A stretch of 64,000 bases of DNA from Kordia sp. SMS9. Its GTDB lineage: Bacteria > Bacteroidota > Bacteroidia > Flavobacteriales > Flavobacteriaceae. The stretch lies in the NCBI RefSeq assembly GCF_003352465.1, contig NZ_CP031153.1:1478465-1542464 (forward strand), in the 5' to 3' direction. The notes beneath the pieces were generated by a model. That model was not told where the DNA came from. It worked only from the letters and a program-made list of their open reading frames with translations, and searched no databases. The position numbers and the translations under genes are program-made. Positions 42,219 to 52,500 of the stretch are shown piece by piece (the first letter of the stretch is position 1; each line of letters opens with the position of its first letter).

Positions 42219-44657
42219 ATGTTTGTAGTAAAAAGAGACGGAAGAAAAGAGCCAATGATGTTTGACAAGATCACTTCGCGAGTGAGAAAGTTATGCTATG
42301 GCTTAAATGATTTAGTAGATCCTGTAAAAGTTGCGATGCGTGTAATTGAAGGATTATATGATGGAGTAACCACTTCAGAATTAGACAATTTGGCAGCAGA
42401 AATTGCCGCCACCATGACGACAACGCATCCTGATTATGCACGATTGGCAGCGCGTATTTCCGTGTCAAACTTACACAAAAACACCAAAAAATCATTCTCG
42501 GAAGCGATGGTGGATTTGTACGAATATGTAAATCCAAGAACAGGAAAAAAAGCACCATTATTATCAGATGAGGTGTATAATGTAATTATGGAAAATGCAG
42601 ATCGCTTGGATTCTACCATTATCTATAATCGCGATTTTGGATACGATTACTTCGGATTTAAAACCTTAGAACGCTCCTACTTACTAAAATTAAACGGTAA
42701 AATTGCAGAACGTCCACAGCACATGCTTATGCGTGTTTCTGTTGGAATTCACTTAAACGATTTAGACGCAGCGATTGAAACATACGAATTGATGTCTAAA
42801 AAGTACTTTACGCATGCAACGCCAACGCTTTTCAACTCGGGAACGCCAAAACCACAAATGTCATCTTGTTTCTTGTTAGCAATGCAAGATGATAGTATTG
42901 ATGGAATTTACGATACGCTCAAACAAACGGCAAAAATTTCACAATCTGCAGGTGGAATAGGATTGTCTATTCACAATGTACGTGCAACAGGATCATACAT
43001 TGCAGGAACTAACGGAACAAGTAATGGAATTGTGCCAATGTTGCGTGTATACAATGATACGGCACGTTATGTAGATCAAGGTGGCGGAAAGCGTAAAGGC
43101 TCATTTGCAATTTATGTAGAACCTTGGCATGCGGATATTTTTGACTTTCTAGACTTGAAAAAGAATCATGGAAAAGAAGAAATGCGTGCGCGCGATTTAT
43201 TCTATGCAATGTGGATTCCAGATTTATTCATGAAACGTGTAGAAGAAAATGGACCTTGGACATTGATGTGTCCTAACGAATGTCCAAACTTATTCAACGT
43301 TCATAGTGAAGAGTTTGAAGCATTGTACTTACAATACGAAGCAGCAGGAAAAGGAAGAAAAACCATCAAGGCGCGTGAGTTATGGGAGAAAATCCTAGAA
43401 TCTCAAATTGAAACAGGAACGCCATACATGTTGTATAAAGATGCGGCAAACCGTAAATCGAACCAAAAGAACTTAGGAACCATTCGTTCTTCAAATTTAT
43501 GTACGGAAATCATGGAGTATACGTCTCCTGATGAAGTTGCCGTGTGTAACTTGGCTTCGATTGCATTGCCAATGTTTATCAAAGGAAAAGAATTTGATCA
43601 CAAAGAATTATTCCGTGTGACAAAACGTGTGACGAAAAACTTAAACAAAGTAATTGATCGTAATTACTATCCTGTAAAAGAAGCAGAAAACTCTAACTTC
43701 CGTCACCGTCCAATTGGATTGGGTGTGCAAGGATTGGCAGATACGTTCATCAAACTGCGTATGCCTTTTACGTCTGATGAAGCAAAAAAGCTAAACCAAG
43801 AGATTTTTGAAACCTTATACTTTGCAGCAGTTACGGCTTCTATGGAAATGGCAAAAATAGAAGGTCCATACCAAACGTATGAAGGTTCGCCAATATCAAA
43901 AGGAGAATTCCAACACAATCTTTGGGGAATTAAAGATGAAGAACTCAGCGGACGTTGGGACTGGGGAAAACTGCGCAAGCAAGTAGCTGAAAATGGTGTG
44001 CGTAACTCGTTATTAGTAGCGCCAATGCCAACAGCATCTACCTCACAAATTCTTGGAAACAACGAGTGTTTTGAGCCGTATACATCAAACATTTATACGC
44101 GAAGAGTACTTTCTGGAGAATTCATTGTGGTGAATAAGCATTTGCTAGAAGATTTAGTAAGCTTAAACCTTTGGACAGAAGATTTAAAGCAAGAATTGAT
44201 GCGTGCCAATGGTTCTATCCAACACATTGACGAAATTCCACAAGACATCAAAGAATTGTATAAAACAGTGTGGGAATTGAGCATGAAAGACATCATTGAC
44301 ATGTCGCGTCACAGAGGATATTTCATTGATCAATCGCAGTCACTAAACTTGTTTATGGAAGGTGCAACCATGGCAAAATTAACGTCTATGCATTTCTACG
44401 CTTGGAAATCTGGATTAAAAACAGGAATGTATTACTTGCGTACAAAATCGGCAGTTGATGCGATTAAATTTACCTTGAAGAAAGAGGTAAAAAAAGCGCC
44501 TGTAGCTGTTGAAGCTGCCACGTCAATTTCTGTACAAACGGTAGCCGAAAAACCAACTCCAGTAGCAGTTGAGCCATTAACGCCAGAAGAAATGAAAGAA
44601 ATGATTGCAAGAGCTAAAGACGGGCAAGATGATGATTGCTTAATGTGTGGTTCTTAA
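42219..44657 (+). CDS. nrdA: Class Ia ribonucleotide reductase large subunit NrdA
   Basis: NrdA reduces NDPs to dNDPs. The ATG at 42219 gives 812 residues starting [19 protein letters not shown], the normal start of an ATP-cone domain; a GTG at 42189 would add 10 residues without support. It has an ATP cone (about 1-95), a ten-stranded barrel with [18 protein letters not shown] (active-site Cys), [28 protein letters not shown] (thiyl and second-site Cys) and [13 protein letters not shown], and a tail with CLMCGS, the redox-shuttle pair. Between about 765 and 800 lies a low-complexity Ala/Val/Pro linker. A weak hairpin (42083-42108) lies in the nrdB-nrdA gap. Confidence 0.97.
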   Translation: MFVVKRDGRKEPMMFDKITSRVRKLCYGLNDLVDPVKVAMRVIEGLYDGVTTSELDNLAAEIAATMTTTHPDYARLAARISVSNLHKNTKKSFSEAMVDLYEYVNPRTGKKAPLLSDEVYNVIMENADRLDSTIIYNRDFGYDYFGFKTLERSYLLKLNGKIAERPQHMLMRVSVGIHLNDLDAAIETYELMSKKYFTHATPTLFNSGTPKPQMSSCFLLAMQDDSIDGIYDTLKQTAKISQSAGGIGLSIHNVRATGSYIAGTNGTSNGIVPMLRVYNDTARYVDQGGGKRKGSFAIYVEPWHADIFDFLDLKKNHGKEEMRARDLFYAMWIPDLFMKRVEENGPWTLMCPNECPNLFNVHSEEFEALYLQYEAAGKGRKTIKARELWEKILESQIETGTPYMLYKDAANRKSNQKNLGTIRSSNLCTEIMEYTSPDEVAVCNLASIALPMFIKGKEFDHKELFRVTKRVTKNLNKVIDRNYYPVKEAENSNFRHRPIGLGVQGLADTFIKLRMPFTSDEAKKLNQEIFETLYFAAVTASMEMAKIEGPYQTYEGSPISKGEFQHNLWGIKDEELSGRWDWGKLRKQVAENGVRNSLLVAPMPTASTSQILGNNECFEPYTSNIYTRRVLSGEFIVVNKHLLEDLVSLNLWTEDLKQELMRANGSIQHIDEIPQDIKELYKTVWELSMKDIIDMSRHRGYFIDQSQSLNLFMEGATMAKLTSMHFYAWKSGLKTGMYYLRTKSAVDAIKFTLKKEVKKAPVAVEAATSISVQTVAEKPTPVAVEPLTPEEMKEMIARAKDGQDDDCLMCGS

Positions 44658-44708
44658 ATTGAATTTGATAACAGTGTGAGTTTCAAAACTTACATTAGCA
44701 TATAGAAG

Positions 44709-44739
44709 AAGGGAATGTTGGAAAACATTCCCTTTTTTA
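44709..44739 (+). terminator. Intrinsic terminator after nrdA
   Basis: AAGGGAATGTT (44709-44719), loop GGAA, AACATTCCCTT (44724-44734) then TTTT: a perfect 11-bp stem. Confidence 0.85.
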
Positions 44740-44761
44740 ATTGGTATAAGTATTCAATTTC

Positions 44762-44814
44762 GTCCAAGTACTTCTCGATACAAATTTGCTGCACAAATTC
44801 ACTCGAAGTGACGT
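44762..44814 (-). repeat. Dispersed intergenic repeat, TCGAG family (inverted)
   Basis: The minus strand reads CGTCACTTCGAGTG...TTTGTATCGAGAAGTACTT, matching the copies at 17701-17757 and 38483-38540. It lies between the convergent nrdA and prenyl synthase genes. Confidence 0.75.
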
Positions 44815-44867
44815 TTGGTAATTCAAAAGCCAAAAAAATCTAACAGCGCAACAGCGCGGTCTAAAAT

Positions 44868-45842
44868 CTATACCGTTCTATTCATCAATTGCTTACCAAA
44901 CGCTTGAAGTTGTTGCTTTTCTTTGTCGCCAATATGCAACGTTTGCAATACTTTAAACGCTTTTTGTGTATACTCAGAAATGGCCGTTTTCATCGTTTCT
45001 GGTATATTAGCTTTGTTAAAAATAGCTTTCACAGTCGCTACTTTTTCGTCAGTACCTTCAGATTTCTCAGAAAATAATCGCAACAGTGTTTTTGTGTCTT
45101 CTTTTGAACTGTTTTCAAGTGCTTTTAAGTATAAATAGGTCTTTTTATTTTCAATAATATCGCCGCCAACTTGTTTTCCAAACGTTTCTGGATCGCCGTA
45201 GGCATCTAAATAATCATCTTGAAGCTGAAAAGCCAATCCTAAATAACGACCAAAATCGTAAATGCCTTGTGCATCTTGTTCGCTGGTTTCTGCAATAATA
45301 GCACCCATTTTCATCGCGGCGCCGACCAAAACGGCGGTTTTATATTCAATCATTCTCAAATATTCAGGAATGGTCACATCGTTTCTCGTTTCAAAATCCA
45401 CATCATATTGCTGTCCTTCACACACTTCAATGGCTGTTTTACTAAATAATTCTGCCAACGCTTTAAAAATTGGACCTTCATAATTTTCAAACAATTGATA
45501 GGCTAAAATCAACATCGCATCGCCTGATAAAATACCAGTATTCAAATCCCACTTTTCATGTACGGTTGCTTTTCCTCTTCGCAATGGCGCGCCATCCATA
45601 ATATCATCATGCACCAACGAAAAGTTGTGAAAAACTTCTACCGCCAAGGCAGCATCTAAGGCTTTCGTGTGAGAAGTTCCAAAAATTTCTGCCGTCATCA
45701 AGGTCAACACAGGACGCAAGCGTTTTCCACCTAATTGAAGAATATACACAATAGGTTCATATAAATTCTTCGGTTCGGTTAATACTACTTTTTCTTCAAG
45801 ATATTCAATAAATGTTTCTCTGTATTGAGCAATCTGTATCAT
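44868..45842 (-). CDS. Trans-isoprenyl diphosphate synthase
   Basis: The ATG at 45842 gives 324 residues (MIQIAQYRETFIEYL...); the frame is open to 45884, but a TATTTTTG box (45860-45867) lies in between. The first Asp-rich motif is FSLVHDDIMDGAPLRRG (DDxxD), the second LAFQLQDDYLDAYGD, with the KTAVLVGAAMKMGA lid region. The enzyme condenses isopentenyl diphosphate onto allylic primers. Without a bulky residue set being resolved I cannot fix the chain length; a menaquinone side-chain (octaprenyl-like) or farnesyl/geranylgeranyl role are both possible. It is divergent from the TetR gene. Confidence 0.95.
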   Translation of the reverse strand: MIQIAQYRETFIEYLEEKVVLTEPKNLYEPIVYILQLGGKRLRPVLTLMTAEIFGTSHTKALDAALAVEVFHNFSLVHDDIMDGAPLRRGKATVHEKWDLNTGILSGDAMLILAYQLFENYEGPIFKALAELFSKTAIEVCEGQQYDVDFETRNDVTIPEYLRMIEYKTAVLVGAAMKMGAIIAETSEQDAQGIYDFGRYLGLAFQLQDDYLDAYGDPETFGKQVGGDIIENKKTYLYLKALENSSKEDTKTLLRLFSEKSEGTDEKVATVKAIFNKANIPETMKTAISEYTQKAFKVLQTLHIGDKEKQQLQAFGKQLMNRTV

Positions 45843-45859
45843 GTATGTGAAAATTTTAC

Positions 45860-45867
45860 CAAAAATA
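45860..45867 (-). promoter_or_regulatory. Predicted -7 box (TATTTTTG) of the prenyl synthase gene
   Basis: A perfect TAnnTTTG match on the minus strand, 17 nt before the ATG at 45842 and within the extended frame, favouring the shorter start. Confidence 0.5.
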
Positions 45868-45933
45868 CCATATTTCCTTTGCATGCAAATTAAAATGAAT
45901 TGTTAAATAATTGTAAAAACTTTGGAAACTTTT

Positions 45934-45963
45934 TTTGTTTTCAAAGTTTCCTGCATATTTTTG
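45934..45963 (+). promoter_or_regulatory. Predicted efflux operon promoter (TTTG-N18-TATTTTTG)
   Basis: TTTG (45934-45937) and TATTTTTG (45956-45963) are 18 nt apart, ending 10 nt before the TetR ATG at 45974. This is one of the best matches to the Bacteroidota consensus in the window. The TetR protein itself may bind here. Confidence 0.6.
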
Positions 45964-45973
45964 CAGCCTACTT

Positions 45974-46582
45974 ATGAAAGATAAAATAAAAGTAACGGCA
46001 ACGGAATTGTTCTTAAACTTAGGGTTTAAGAGTGTGACTATGGATGATATTGCCAATGAAATGGGAATCTCCAAAAAGACCATTTACACACATTTCAACA
46101 ATAAAACAGCATTGGTAAGTGAGGTAACAAGTTCGCTATTTTGTGTAATTAGCGAAGGAATCGATTTGATTTGTTCTATAGAAAAGAACTCTATTGAAGA
46201 GTTGTACGAAATCAAACGCTTTGTGATGGAACATTTAAAAAATGAAAAAACGTCGCCTTTATATCAACTTCACAAATACTATCCAAAAATCTATGCAACC
46301 TTAAAAAAGAAGCAATTTGATTTGATGCAAGATTGTGTCATGGATAATTTAAAGCGTGGTGTGCACACAGGAATGTATCGTGATAATATCAATGTTGAAT
46401 TTGTATCACGCATTTATTTCACGGGCGTTACAGGGATTAAAGATCAAGACTTTTTTCCTGCCAGAATGTTTCCAATGGACGCGTTGATGGATCAATTTTT
46501 AGAATACCACTTGCGTGGAATTTGCACACCTAAAGGACTTGAAACTTTACAAGAATGTATAACAACTAACCAATTAACATAA
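45974..46582 (+). CDS. TetR/AcrR-family regulator of the efflux operon
   Basis: The ATG at 45974 gives 202 residues; an upstream TTG at 45935 lies in the promoter. The N-terminal HTH is FLNLGFKSVTMDDIANEMGISKKTIYTHFNNKTALV (from about residue 12), the standard TetR layout; the C-terminal helical ligand domain is not conserved. It is followed 1 bp later by tolC, so it most likely represses its own tolC-adaptor-RND operon and is relieved by a pump substrate. Confidence 0.95.
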   Translation: MKDKIKVTATELFLNLGFKSVTMDDIANEMGISKKTIYTHFNNKTALVSEVTSSLFCVISEGIDLICSIEKNSIEELYEIKRFVMEHLKNEKTSPLYQLHKYYPKIYATLKKKQFDLMQDCVMDNLKRGVHTGMYRDNINVEFVSRIYFTGVTGIKDQDFFPARMFPMDALMDQFLEYHLRGICTPKGLETLQECITTNQLT

Positions 46583-46583
46583 C

Positions 46584-47912
46584 ATGCGAAACAAACTAAT
46601 ATATCTCTTTAGTTTATGTTTTCTGAGTTTCGGATTTGCTCAGAATCAAGAAATACCCAGAAGCTTTTCTTTAGAGGAAGCCATTACTTTTGCGCTTGAA
46701 AATAACAGAACAGTCAAAAATGCAGTTCGTGATATTGAAGCTGCGAAAGAGCAAAAATGGGAAACGACAGCGGATGGACTTCCGCAACTGAATGGTAATA
46801 TTGACTACATATACAACATAAAACAGCAATTTGAAGATGCGGTCGATTTTGATGAAAACGGATTCATTGACTTTGGTGCTCAGCAGTCTGTAACAGCAAC
46901 GGCGACGTTATCGCAATTGGTGTTTGATGGTTCGTATTTGGTAGGATTGCAATCGGCAAAAGTATTTTTAGAAATTTCTAAAAATGCCAAAGAAAAAACC
47001 GATTTAGAAATTCGTCAAGGAGTCATAAACGCCTATGGAAATGTGTTACTTGCTGAAGAAAGTATTATGATTTTAGAGCGAAATAAGAAAACGCTGGAAG
47101 ACAATTTGAGCGAAACTCGTAAAATTTATGAAAATGGTTTGACAGAGGAAGAAAATGTAGAACAATTAGAAATTACGTTGTCAAGTGTGGAGAGTAATTT
47201 GAGAAATATGAAGCGTCTGCGCGATCTTTCCTATCAAATGTTCAATATTACGTTGGGAATTGATGTAAACAACGAAACCAAACTAACAGATACGTTGCCA
47301 ACGCTAACGTTTCAAAACATAACACCATCACTCTTAGAAGCCGATGAAGATGTGACGAAAACGATCGATTATAAAATTGCGGCAAATGATACGCGTTCCA
47401 AAGAATTATTGGTCAAATTAGAAAAAAGCAAAGCGCTGCCATCATTGAGCGGATTTTTATCTGGTTCGTATTTAGGAAATGGTGATCAGTTTGAATTTTT
47501 TACCAACAATCAAACCTGGTTAGGAATTGCCTCTTTTGGATTTAGTTTGAACATTCCGATTTTCAGTTCCTTGAAACGAAGTGCTTCTACGCAACGTGCA
47601 AAAATCAATCTTGAAAAAGCACAAGATGATTTGTTGGAAGTAGAACAACAACTAAAATTTCAAATTGCTTCTGCAAAAAGCGACTATCAATTATCCATTG
47701 AAGAATACGAAACTTCAAAGAAAAATTTGAGGCTTTCGGAACGTATCGAGAAAAAAAATCAAGTCAAGTTTTTTGAAGGTGTAGGTTCTAGTTTCGATTT
47801 GCGCCAAGCACAAACACAACTCTACACAGCACAACAAGAATATTTACAAGCTATGCTGGATGTTATTAACAAAAAAGCAGCGTTGGAAACGATTTTAAAT
47901 ACAACGAATTAA
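46584..47912 (+). CDS. TolC-family outer membrane efflux channel
   Basis: The 442-residue protein has a signal peptide (MRNKLIYLFSLCFLSFGFAQ). Two repeats of long coiled-coil helices are visible (about 25-230 and 245-440), with the starts SLEEAITFALENNRTVKNA and KIAANDTRSKELLVKLEKSKALPSLSG, as expected for the trimeric TolC barrel and periplasmic tunnel. It is the second gene of the tetR-tolC-(four-helix)-adaptor-RND operon and provides the exit duct for the RND pump. Confidence 0.95.
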   Translation: MRNKLIYLFSLCFLSFGFAQNQEIPRSFSLEEAITFALENNRTVKNAVRDIEAAKEQKWETTADGLPQLNGNIDYIYNIKQQFEDAVDFDENGFIDFGAQQSVTATATLSQLVFDGSYLVGLQSAKVFLEISKNAKEKTDLEIRQGVINAYGNVLLAEESIMILERNKKTLEDNLSETRKIYENGLTEEENVEQLEITLSSVESNLRNMKRLRDLSYQMFNITLGIDVNNETKLTDTLPTLTFQNITPSLLEADEDVTKTIDYKIAANDTRSKELLVKLEKSKALPSLSGFLSGSYLGNGDQFEFFTNNQTWLGIASFGFSLNIPIFSSLKRSASTQRAKINLEKAQDDLLEVEQQLKFQIASAKSDYQLSIEEYETSKKNLRLSERIEKKNQVKFFEGVGSSFDLRQAQTQLYTAQQEYLQAMLDVINKKAALETILNTTN

Positions 47913-47948
47913 TTTATAAAGTTTAATAGTTTATATGTTTAAAAGTTT

Positions 47949-48308
47949 ATGAAACAGTTCTCATTTGAAAAATTGAATGTTTGGCAAAAGTCAAAAACCT
48001 TAGCTGTAAACATATATACAATCACAGGAAAATTTCCTGAAGTAGAACGCTTTGGACTTATAAGTCAAATAAGAAGATGTAGTATTTCTGTCGCTTCAAA
48101 TATAGCTGAAGGTACAGGTAGAAATTCCGCAAATGATAAAGCAAGATTTACAGAAATTGCCTATAGTTCCTTAATTGAGTTATTAAGCCAACGGGTTATT
48201 GCATACGACTTAAACTTTATAATTAAAGATGTATATGAATTAACTAGAAAAGACATAGAAGAAATTAGCAGAATGTTAAATGCATTACGCAAATCGCAGC
48301 TAAACTAA
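47949..48308 (+). CDS. Four-helix-bundle protein (S23 / 23S rRNA IVS-type family)
   Basis: The 119-residue helical protein has the family signature ISVASNIAEGTGRNS (about 48-62) and ARFTEIAYSSLIELLSQ. It interrupts the usual tolC-adaptor order of the efflux operon. The 36 bp before its ATG consist of AT-rich near-repeats (TTTAATAG, TTTATATG, TTTAAAAG, TTTATGAA; 8-bp period). The same family at 5087-5443 is also found in an operon with short tandem repeats at its borders. It is not a pump part by any sequence evidence. Confidence 0.88.
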   Translation: MKQFSFEKLNVWQKSKTLAVNIYTITGKFPEVERFGLISQIRRCSISVASNIAEGTGRNSANDKARFTEIAYSSLIELLSQRVIAYDLNFIIKDVYELTRKDIEEISRMLNALRKSQLN

Positions 48309-48348
48309 TAAACCAATAACAAAAAACTGACAACAAAAAACAACAATA

Positions 48349-49521
48349 ATGAAAAAAATAAATATCCTCCTTCTTCCAATCATCCTTATACTTGCATCGT
48401 GCGGCGGCGGAAAAGAGAAAGACATTGACACGTTAATCACTGAAAAAAACGTTGAAAAACTAACAGAAAGAAGAGACGCTTTAAAAACAGAAAGGAGTGA
48501 ATTGGATGCAAAAATCAAACAGCTTTCAGAGGCTATTGAAGAAATCAATCCAACGAAAAAGAAAACTTTTATTACGGTATTTTCTGCCAAAGACAGCATT
48601 TTCAATCATTACCTAGAATTACAAGGAAGTGTAGACACCAAAAAAAATATAGTCATCACGCCAGAGTATAGCGGAATTCTAAAACAAGTATTTGTCAAAG
48701 AAGGACAACGTGTTTCCAAAGGGCAAATTTTAGGAAGAATCGACGATGGCGGATTGAGTCAGCAAGTATCGCAATTGCAAATTCAAGCTGACTTGGCAAA
48801 AACAACCTACGATCGTCAAAAAAGATTGTGGGATCAAAAAATTGGTTCGGAAATACAGTTTTTACAAGCAAAATCTGCATACGAAGCGCAACAAAAAGCC
48901 GTAGATCAGTTGCAAACGCAATTGAGCAAAACTGCGGTCAGAGCACCTTTTTCAGGTGTTATTGATGATGTCATTACTGAGCAAGGTTCGGTAGTTGCTG
49001 CGGGACAATCACAATTGATTCGTATTGTAAACTTGCGCGATATGTACATTGAAGCGGTCATTCCTGAAAAATACCTGACAAGTGTGACAAAAGGAAAAAA
49101 TGTAGAAGTATATTTTCCAGTATTAGGAAAAACGGTGAATGAAAAAATTCGCCAAGCGGCAGATTTTATTGATCCAAACAACCGTACGTTCAAAGTGGAA
49201 ATTGGCGTTAATAACAAAGATGGAAACATTAAACCGAATCTTACGGCAAAGCTTAAAATCAACGATTACACAAACCCAAGCGCAATTTTAATTCCGCAAA
49301 ATGTCATTTCCGAAAATGCAGAAGGCGAGCAATATGTATATGTAGCAGATTCCATTCAAGGAAAAACAGCCAAAGCCAAAAGAGCCGTTATCAAAACAGG
49401 AAAAACACAAGGTGACTTTATTGAAGTCTTAGACGGATTAAAAAATGGAGACGCAGTTGTAGATGAAGGTGCACGTAGTGTAAATGACGGACAAGAAGTA
49501 ACGATTCTAACAAAAAAATAA
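48349..49521 (+). CDS. RND efflux periplasmic adaptor (membrane fusion lipoprotein)
   Basis: The 390-residue lipoprotein has signal ILLLPIILILASCGGGKE with lipidation Cys. A coiled coil (about 25-70) precedes a biotinyl-lipoyl-like domain split around a helical hairpin (EYSGILKQVFVKEGQRVSKGQILGRID at about 103-129 and KTAVRAPFSGVIDDVITEQGSVVAAG at about 194-219). Beta-barrel and membrane-proximal domains follow. It bridges the TolC channel and the RND pump. It is 10 bp upstream of the RND gene. Confidence 0.95.
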   Translation: MKKINILLLPIILILASCGGGKEKDIDTLITEKNVEKLTERRDALKTERSELDAKIKQLSEAIEEINPTKKKTFITVFSAKDSIFNHYLELQGSVDTKKNIVITPEYSGILKQVFVKEGQRVSKGQILGRIDDGGLSQQVSQLQIQADLAKTTYDRQKRLWDQKIGSEIQFLQAKSAYEAQQKAVDQLQTQLSKTAVRAPFSGVIDDVITEQGSVVAAGQSQLIRIVNLRDMYIEAVIPEKYLTSVTKGKNVEVYFPVLGKTVNEKIRQAADFIDPNNRTFKVEIGVNNKDGNIKPNLTAKLKINDYTNPSAILIPQNVISENAEGEQYVYVADSIQGKTAKAKRAVIKTGKTQGDFIEVLDGLKNGDAVVDEGARSVNDGQEVTILTKK

Positions 49522-49530
49522 CAGCGACCA

Positions 49531-52500
49531 ATGTCAGATAAAAAAATAAATAAGGAATTCAAATTATCCTCTTGGGCAATAGATAATCCTACCATTATCT
49601 ACATCATTATGGGATTGTTGTTGGTACTCGGATTGTCGGCGTACTTTAGCATGCCAAGGGAAAACTTTCCGGAAATCAAGGAAACAAAAATTTACATCAG
49701 TACCATTTATCCAGGAAATACCGCCGAAGATATTGAAAAGCTGATTGTAGATCCGCTCGAAGATCAAATTAAAAATATCAGTAATGTGGTAGAAGTAACG
49801 TCAACTTCACAAGAAGACTACGGAATTATTGTAGTTGAATTTGACGAAGACATTACAGTTGAAGAAGCCAAAACGAAAATAAAAGACAAAGTCGATACTG
49901 AAAAAGGTGGAGAAGATTGGCCAACGTTCAACGGCGCAAAAGTAGAACCAAATGTGTTTGACTTAAACATCTCAGAAGAAACGCCAATTCTAAACATCAA
50001 CATTTTGGGTGATTACACGGTGGAAAAACTCAAAGAGTATGCAGAATTTCTAGAAGATGAAATAGAAGACTTAGAGCAAATAAAACAAGTAGACATTCGT
50101 GGAGCACAAGAAAGAGAAGTAGAAGTTGCGGTAGACGTGTATAAAATGATGGCCGCAAAAGTAAACTTTGACGATGTTAAAAATGCCATTGCCAATGGAA
50201 ACGTCACGATTTCTGCTGGAAACTTAATCTCTTCAGGACAAAGACGTACCATTCGTATTTTAGGAGAAATTGAGGAGCCAAAAGAGCTGAATGACTTTGT
50301 GGTAAAATCTTTAGATGGACCAGTATACTTGCGTGATATTGCAACGGTAAAATTTCAAGAAGAAGACAAAACAACCTATGCGCGTGAGTTTGGAAAAAGA
50401 GTGGTCATGCTCGATGTGAAAAAGCGTGCGGGAAAAAATATGGTCGCTGCCGCAGAAAAAATCAATGTCATTATTGATGATTTCAAAAAAGAGCATGAAG
50501 ACTTAAAAGTAACGATTACTAATGATCAATCTGAAAAAACCATCAACCAAGTAAATGACTTGGTCAACAATATCATTTTCGGAATCATCTTGGTTGTGTA
50601 TATCTTAATGTTTTTCTTAGGATTTAGAAACGCACTATTCGTAGGATTGGCAATTCCAATGTCCATGTTTATGTCGTTTATGATTCTGAATTTGTTAGGA
50701 TATACCATGAATACCATGATTCTTTTTGCACTCATTATGGGACTTGGAATGCTCGTCGATAATGGAATTGTAGTTGTGGAAAACGTATATCGTTTGATGG
50801 ACGAAGAAGGAATGTCGCGAATAGAAGCTGCCAAAAAAGGAATCGGAGAAATTGCATTTCCCATCATCATTTCTACCTTAACTACAGTAGCGGCATTCGT
50901 TCCGCTTGGAATGTGGCCTGGTGTCATGGGGCAATTCATGATCTACTTCCCAATTACACTTTCTGTCGTATTAGGTTCATCCTTATTTGTGGCAATATTT
51001 ATCAACTCCATGATGGTTTCCCAATTTATGGAAGTCGGCGAGCGTGAACTCAAACTAAGACAATTGCTCATTCTCACTGCTGTACTATTATTTTTAGGTG
51101 TTATATGTTATCTAATTGGTGGCGATGCGAGAGGATTAGGAACCTTATTTATCTTTATTGCAATCATGTTTTGGGTATACAAATATGTCCTCAAACCATT
51201 GGCACGTTTTTTCCAAACGAAAATATTAGCAGCACTTGAAAGAGCGTACGAACGTTTCTTGCGATATGCCTTAACGGGATGGAAATCGTTTGCATTCTCT
51301 TTTGGAACTTTTATGTTACTAATTGTGACGTTTGCATTCTTCGGACAATCCATAGGAAGCAAACGAACCAAAGTAGAGTTCTTTCCAGATAACAAACCAA
51401 ATCAAATCATCGTTTATATTGAATATCCACAAGGAACCGCGATTGAAAAGACGAATGAAATCACCAAATCTATTGAACAACGTGTATACGAAGTTCTGAG
51501 AGATGACGAATACATGGAAGATGGTAGTAATTTCTTAGTAGAATCTGCCGTATCACAAGTAGGTGAAGGTGCTGGAAATCCACAAACCGATGGTGGTTCT
51601 ACTGCGGAAATGCCACATAAAGGTAAAATTACCGCGTCTATGCGCGAATACAAATTCCGAAAAGGAAAAGACAGTGAAGTATTGCGTAAAAAAGTAACGG
51701 AAGCACTCAAAGGAATTTATCCAGGAGTTGCCATTTCTGTAGAAAAAGATGCGGTTGGTCCGCCTGTTGGGTATCCGATCAATATTGAATTAGAAGGAAA
51801 AGATTATACAAAATTAATCGCCGAAGCTGAAAAATTACGCGATCTCATCAACTCAAAAAATATTGCAGGAATTGAAGAATTAAAAATCGACGTGAACAAA
51901 GGAAAACCTGCGATGCAAGTCGTGGTAGATCGTGAAAAAGCGGGAGAATTAGGTGTTTCTGCAGGACAAGTTGGGGAACAACTACGTAACTCACTATTTG
52001 GTGTAAAAGCTGCGGTGTACAAGGAAGATGGCGAAGATTATGATATATATGTGCGTTTCAATCAAGACAATCGTTATAACAAAAGTTCGTTGTTCAATCA
52101 AAAATTGATTTTTAGAAATCAAATGGGGCAATTGAAAGAAATTCCAGTGTCGGCAGTTACCAAACAACGAAATACCTCTGGATTTAGCGCCATCAAACAC
52201 AACGATTACAAACGTGTTGTAACCGTATATTCAGGACTCGCACCAGGCTACACAGATGCTGCTGCGATTGTAGATCAAATCAAAGCAGAACTTGGAGACG
52301 AATTTAAGCCAGAAGGAATTAAAGTTGATTTTACAGGACAAATTGAAGAACAAGAAAAGCAAATGATCTTTTTAATGAGTGCATTCTTTGCTGGTTTAGG
52401 GTTAATTATGCTGATTCTGATCTTCCAATTTAGTTCAATCTCAAAACCAACCATCATCATGATTGCGATCTTTTTAAGTTTGATTGGTGTTTTTGGAGGA

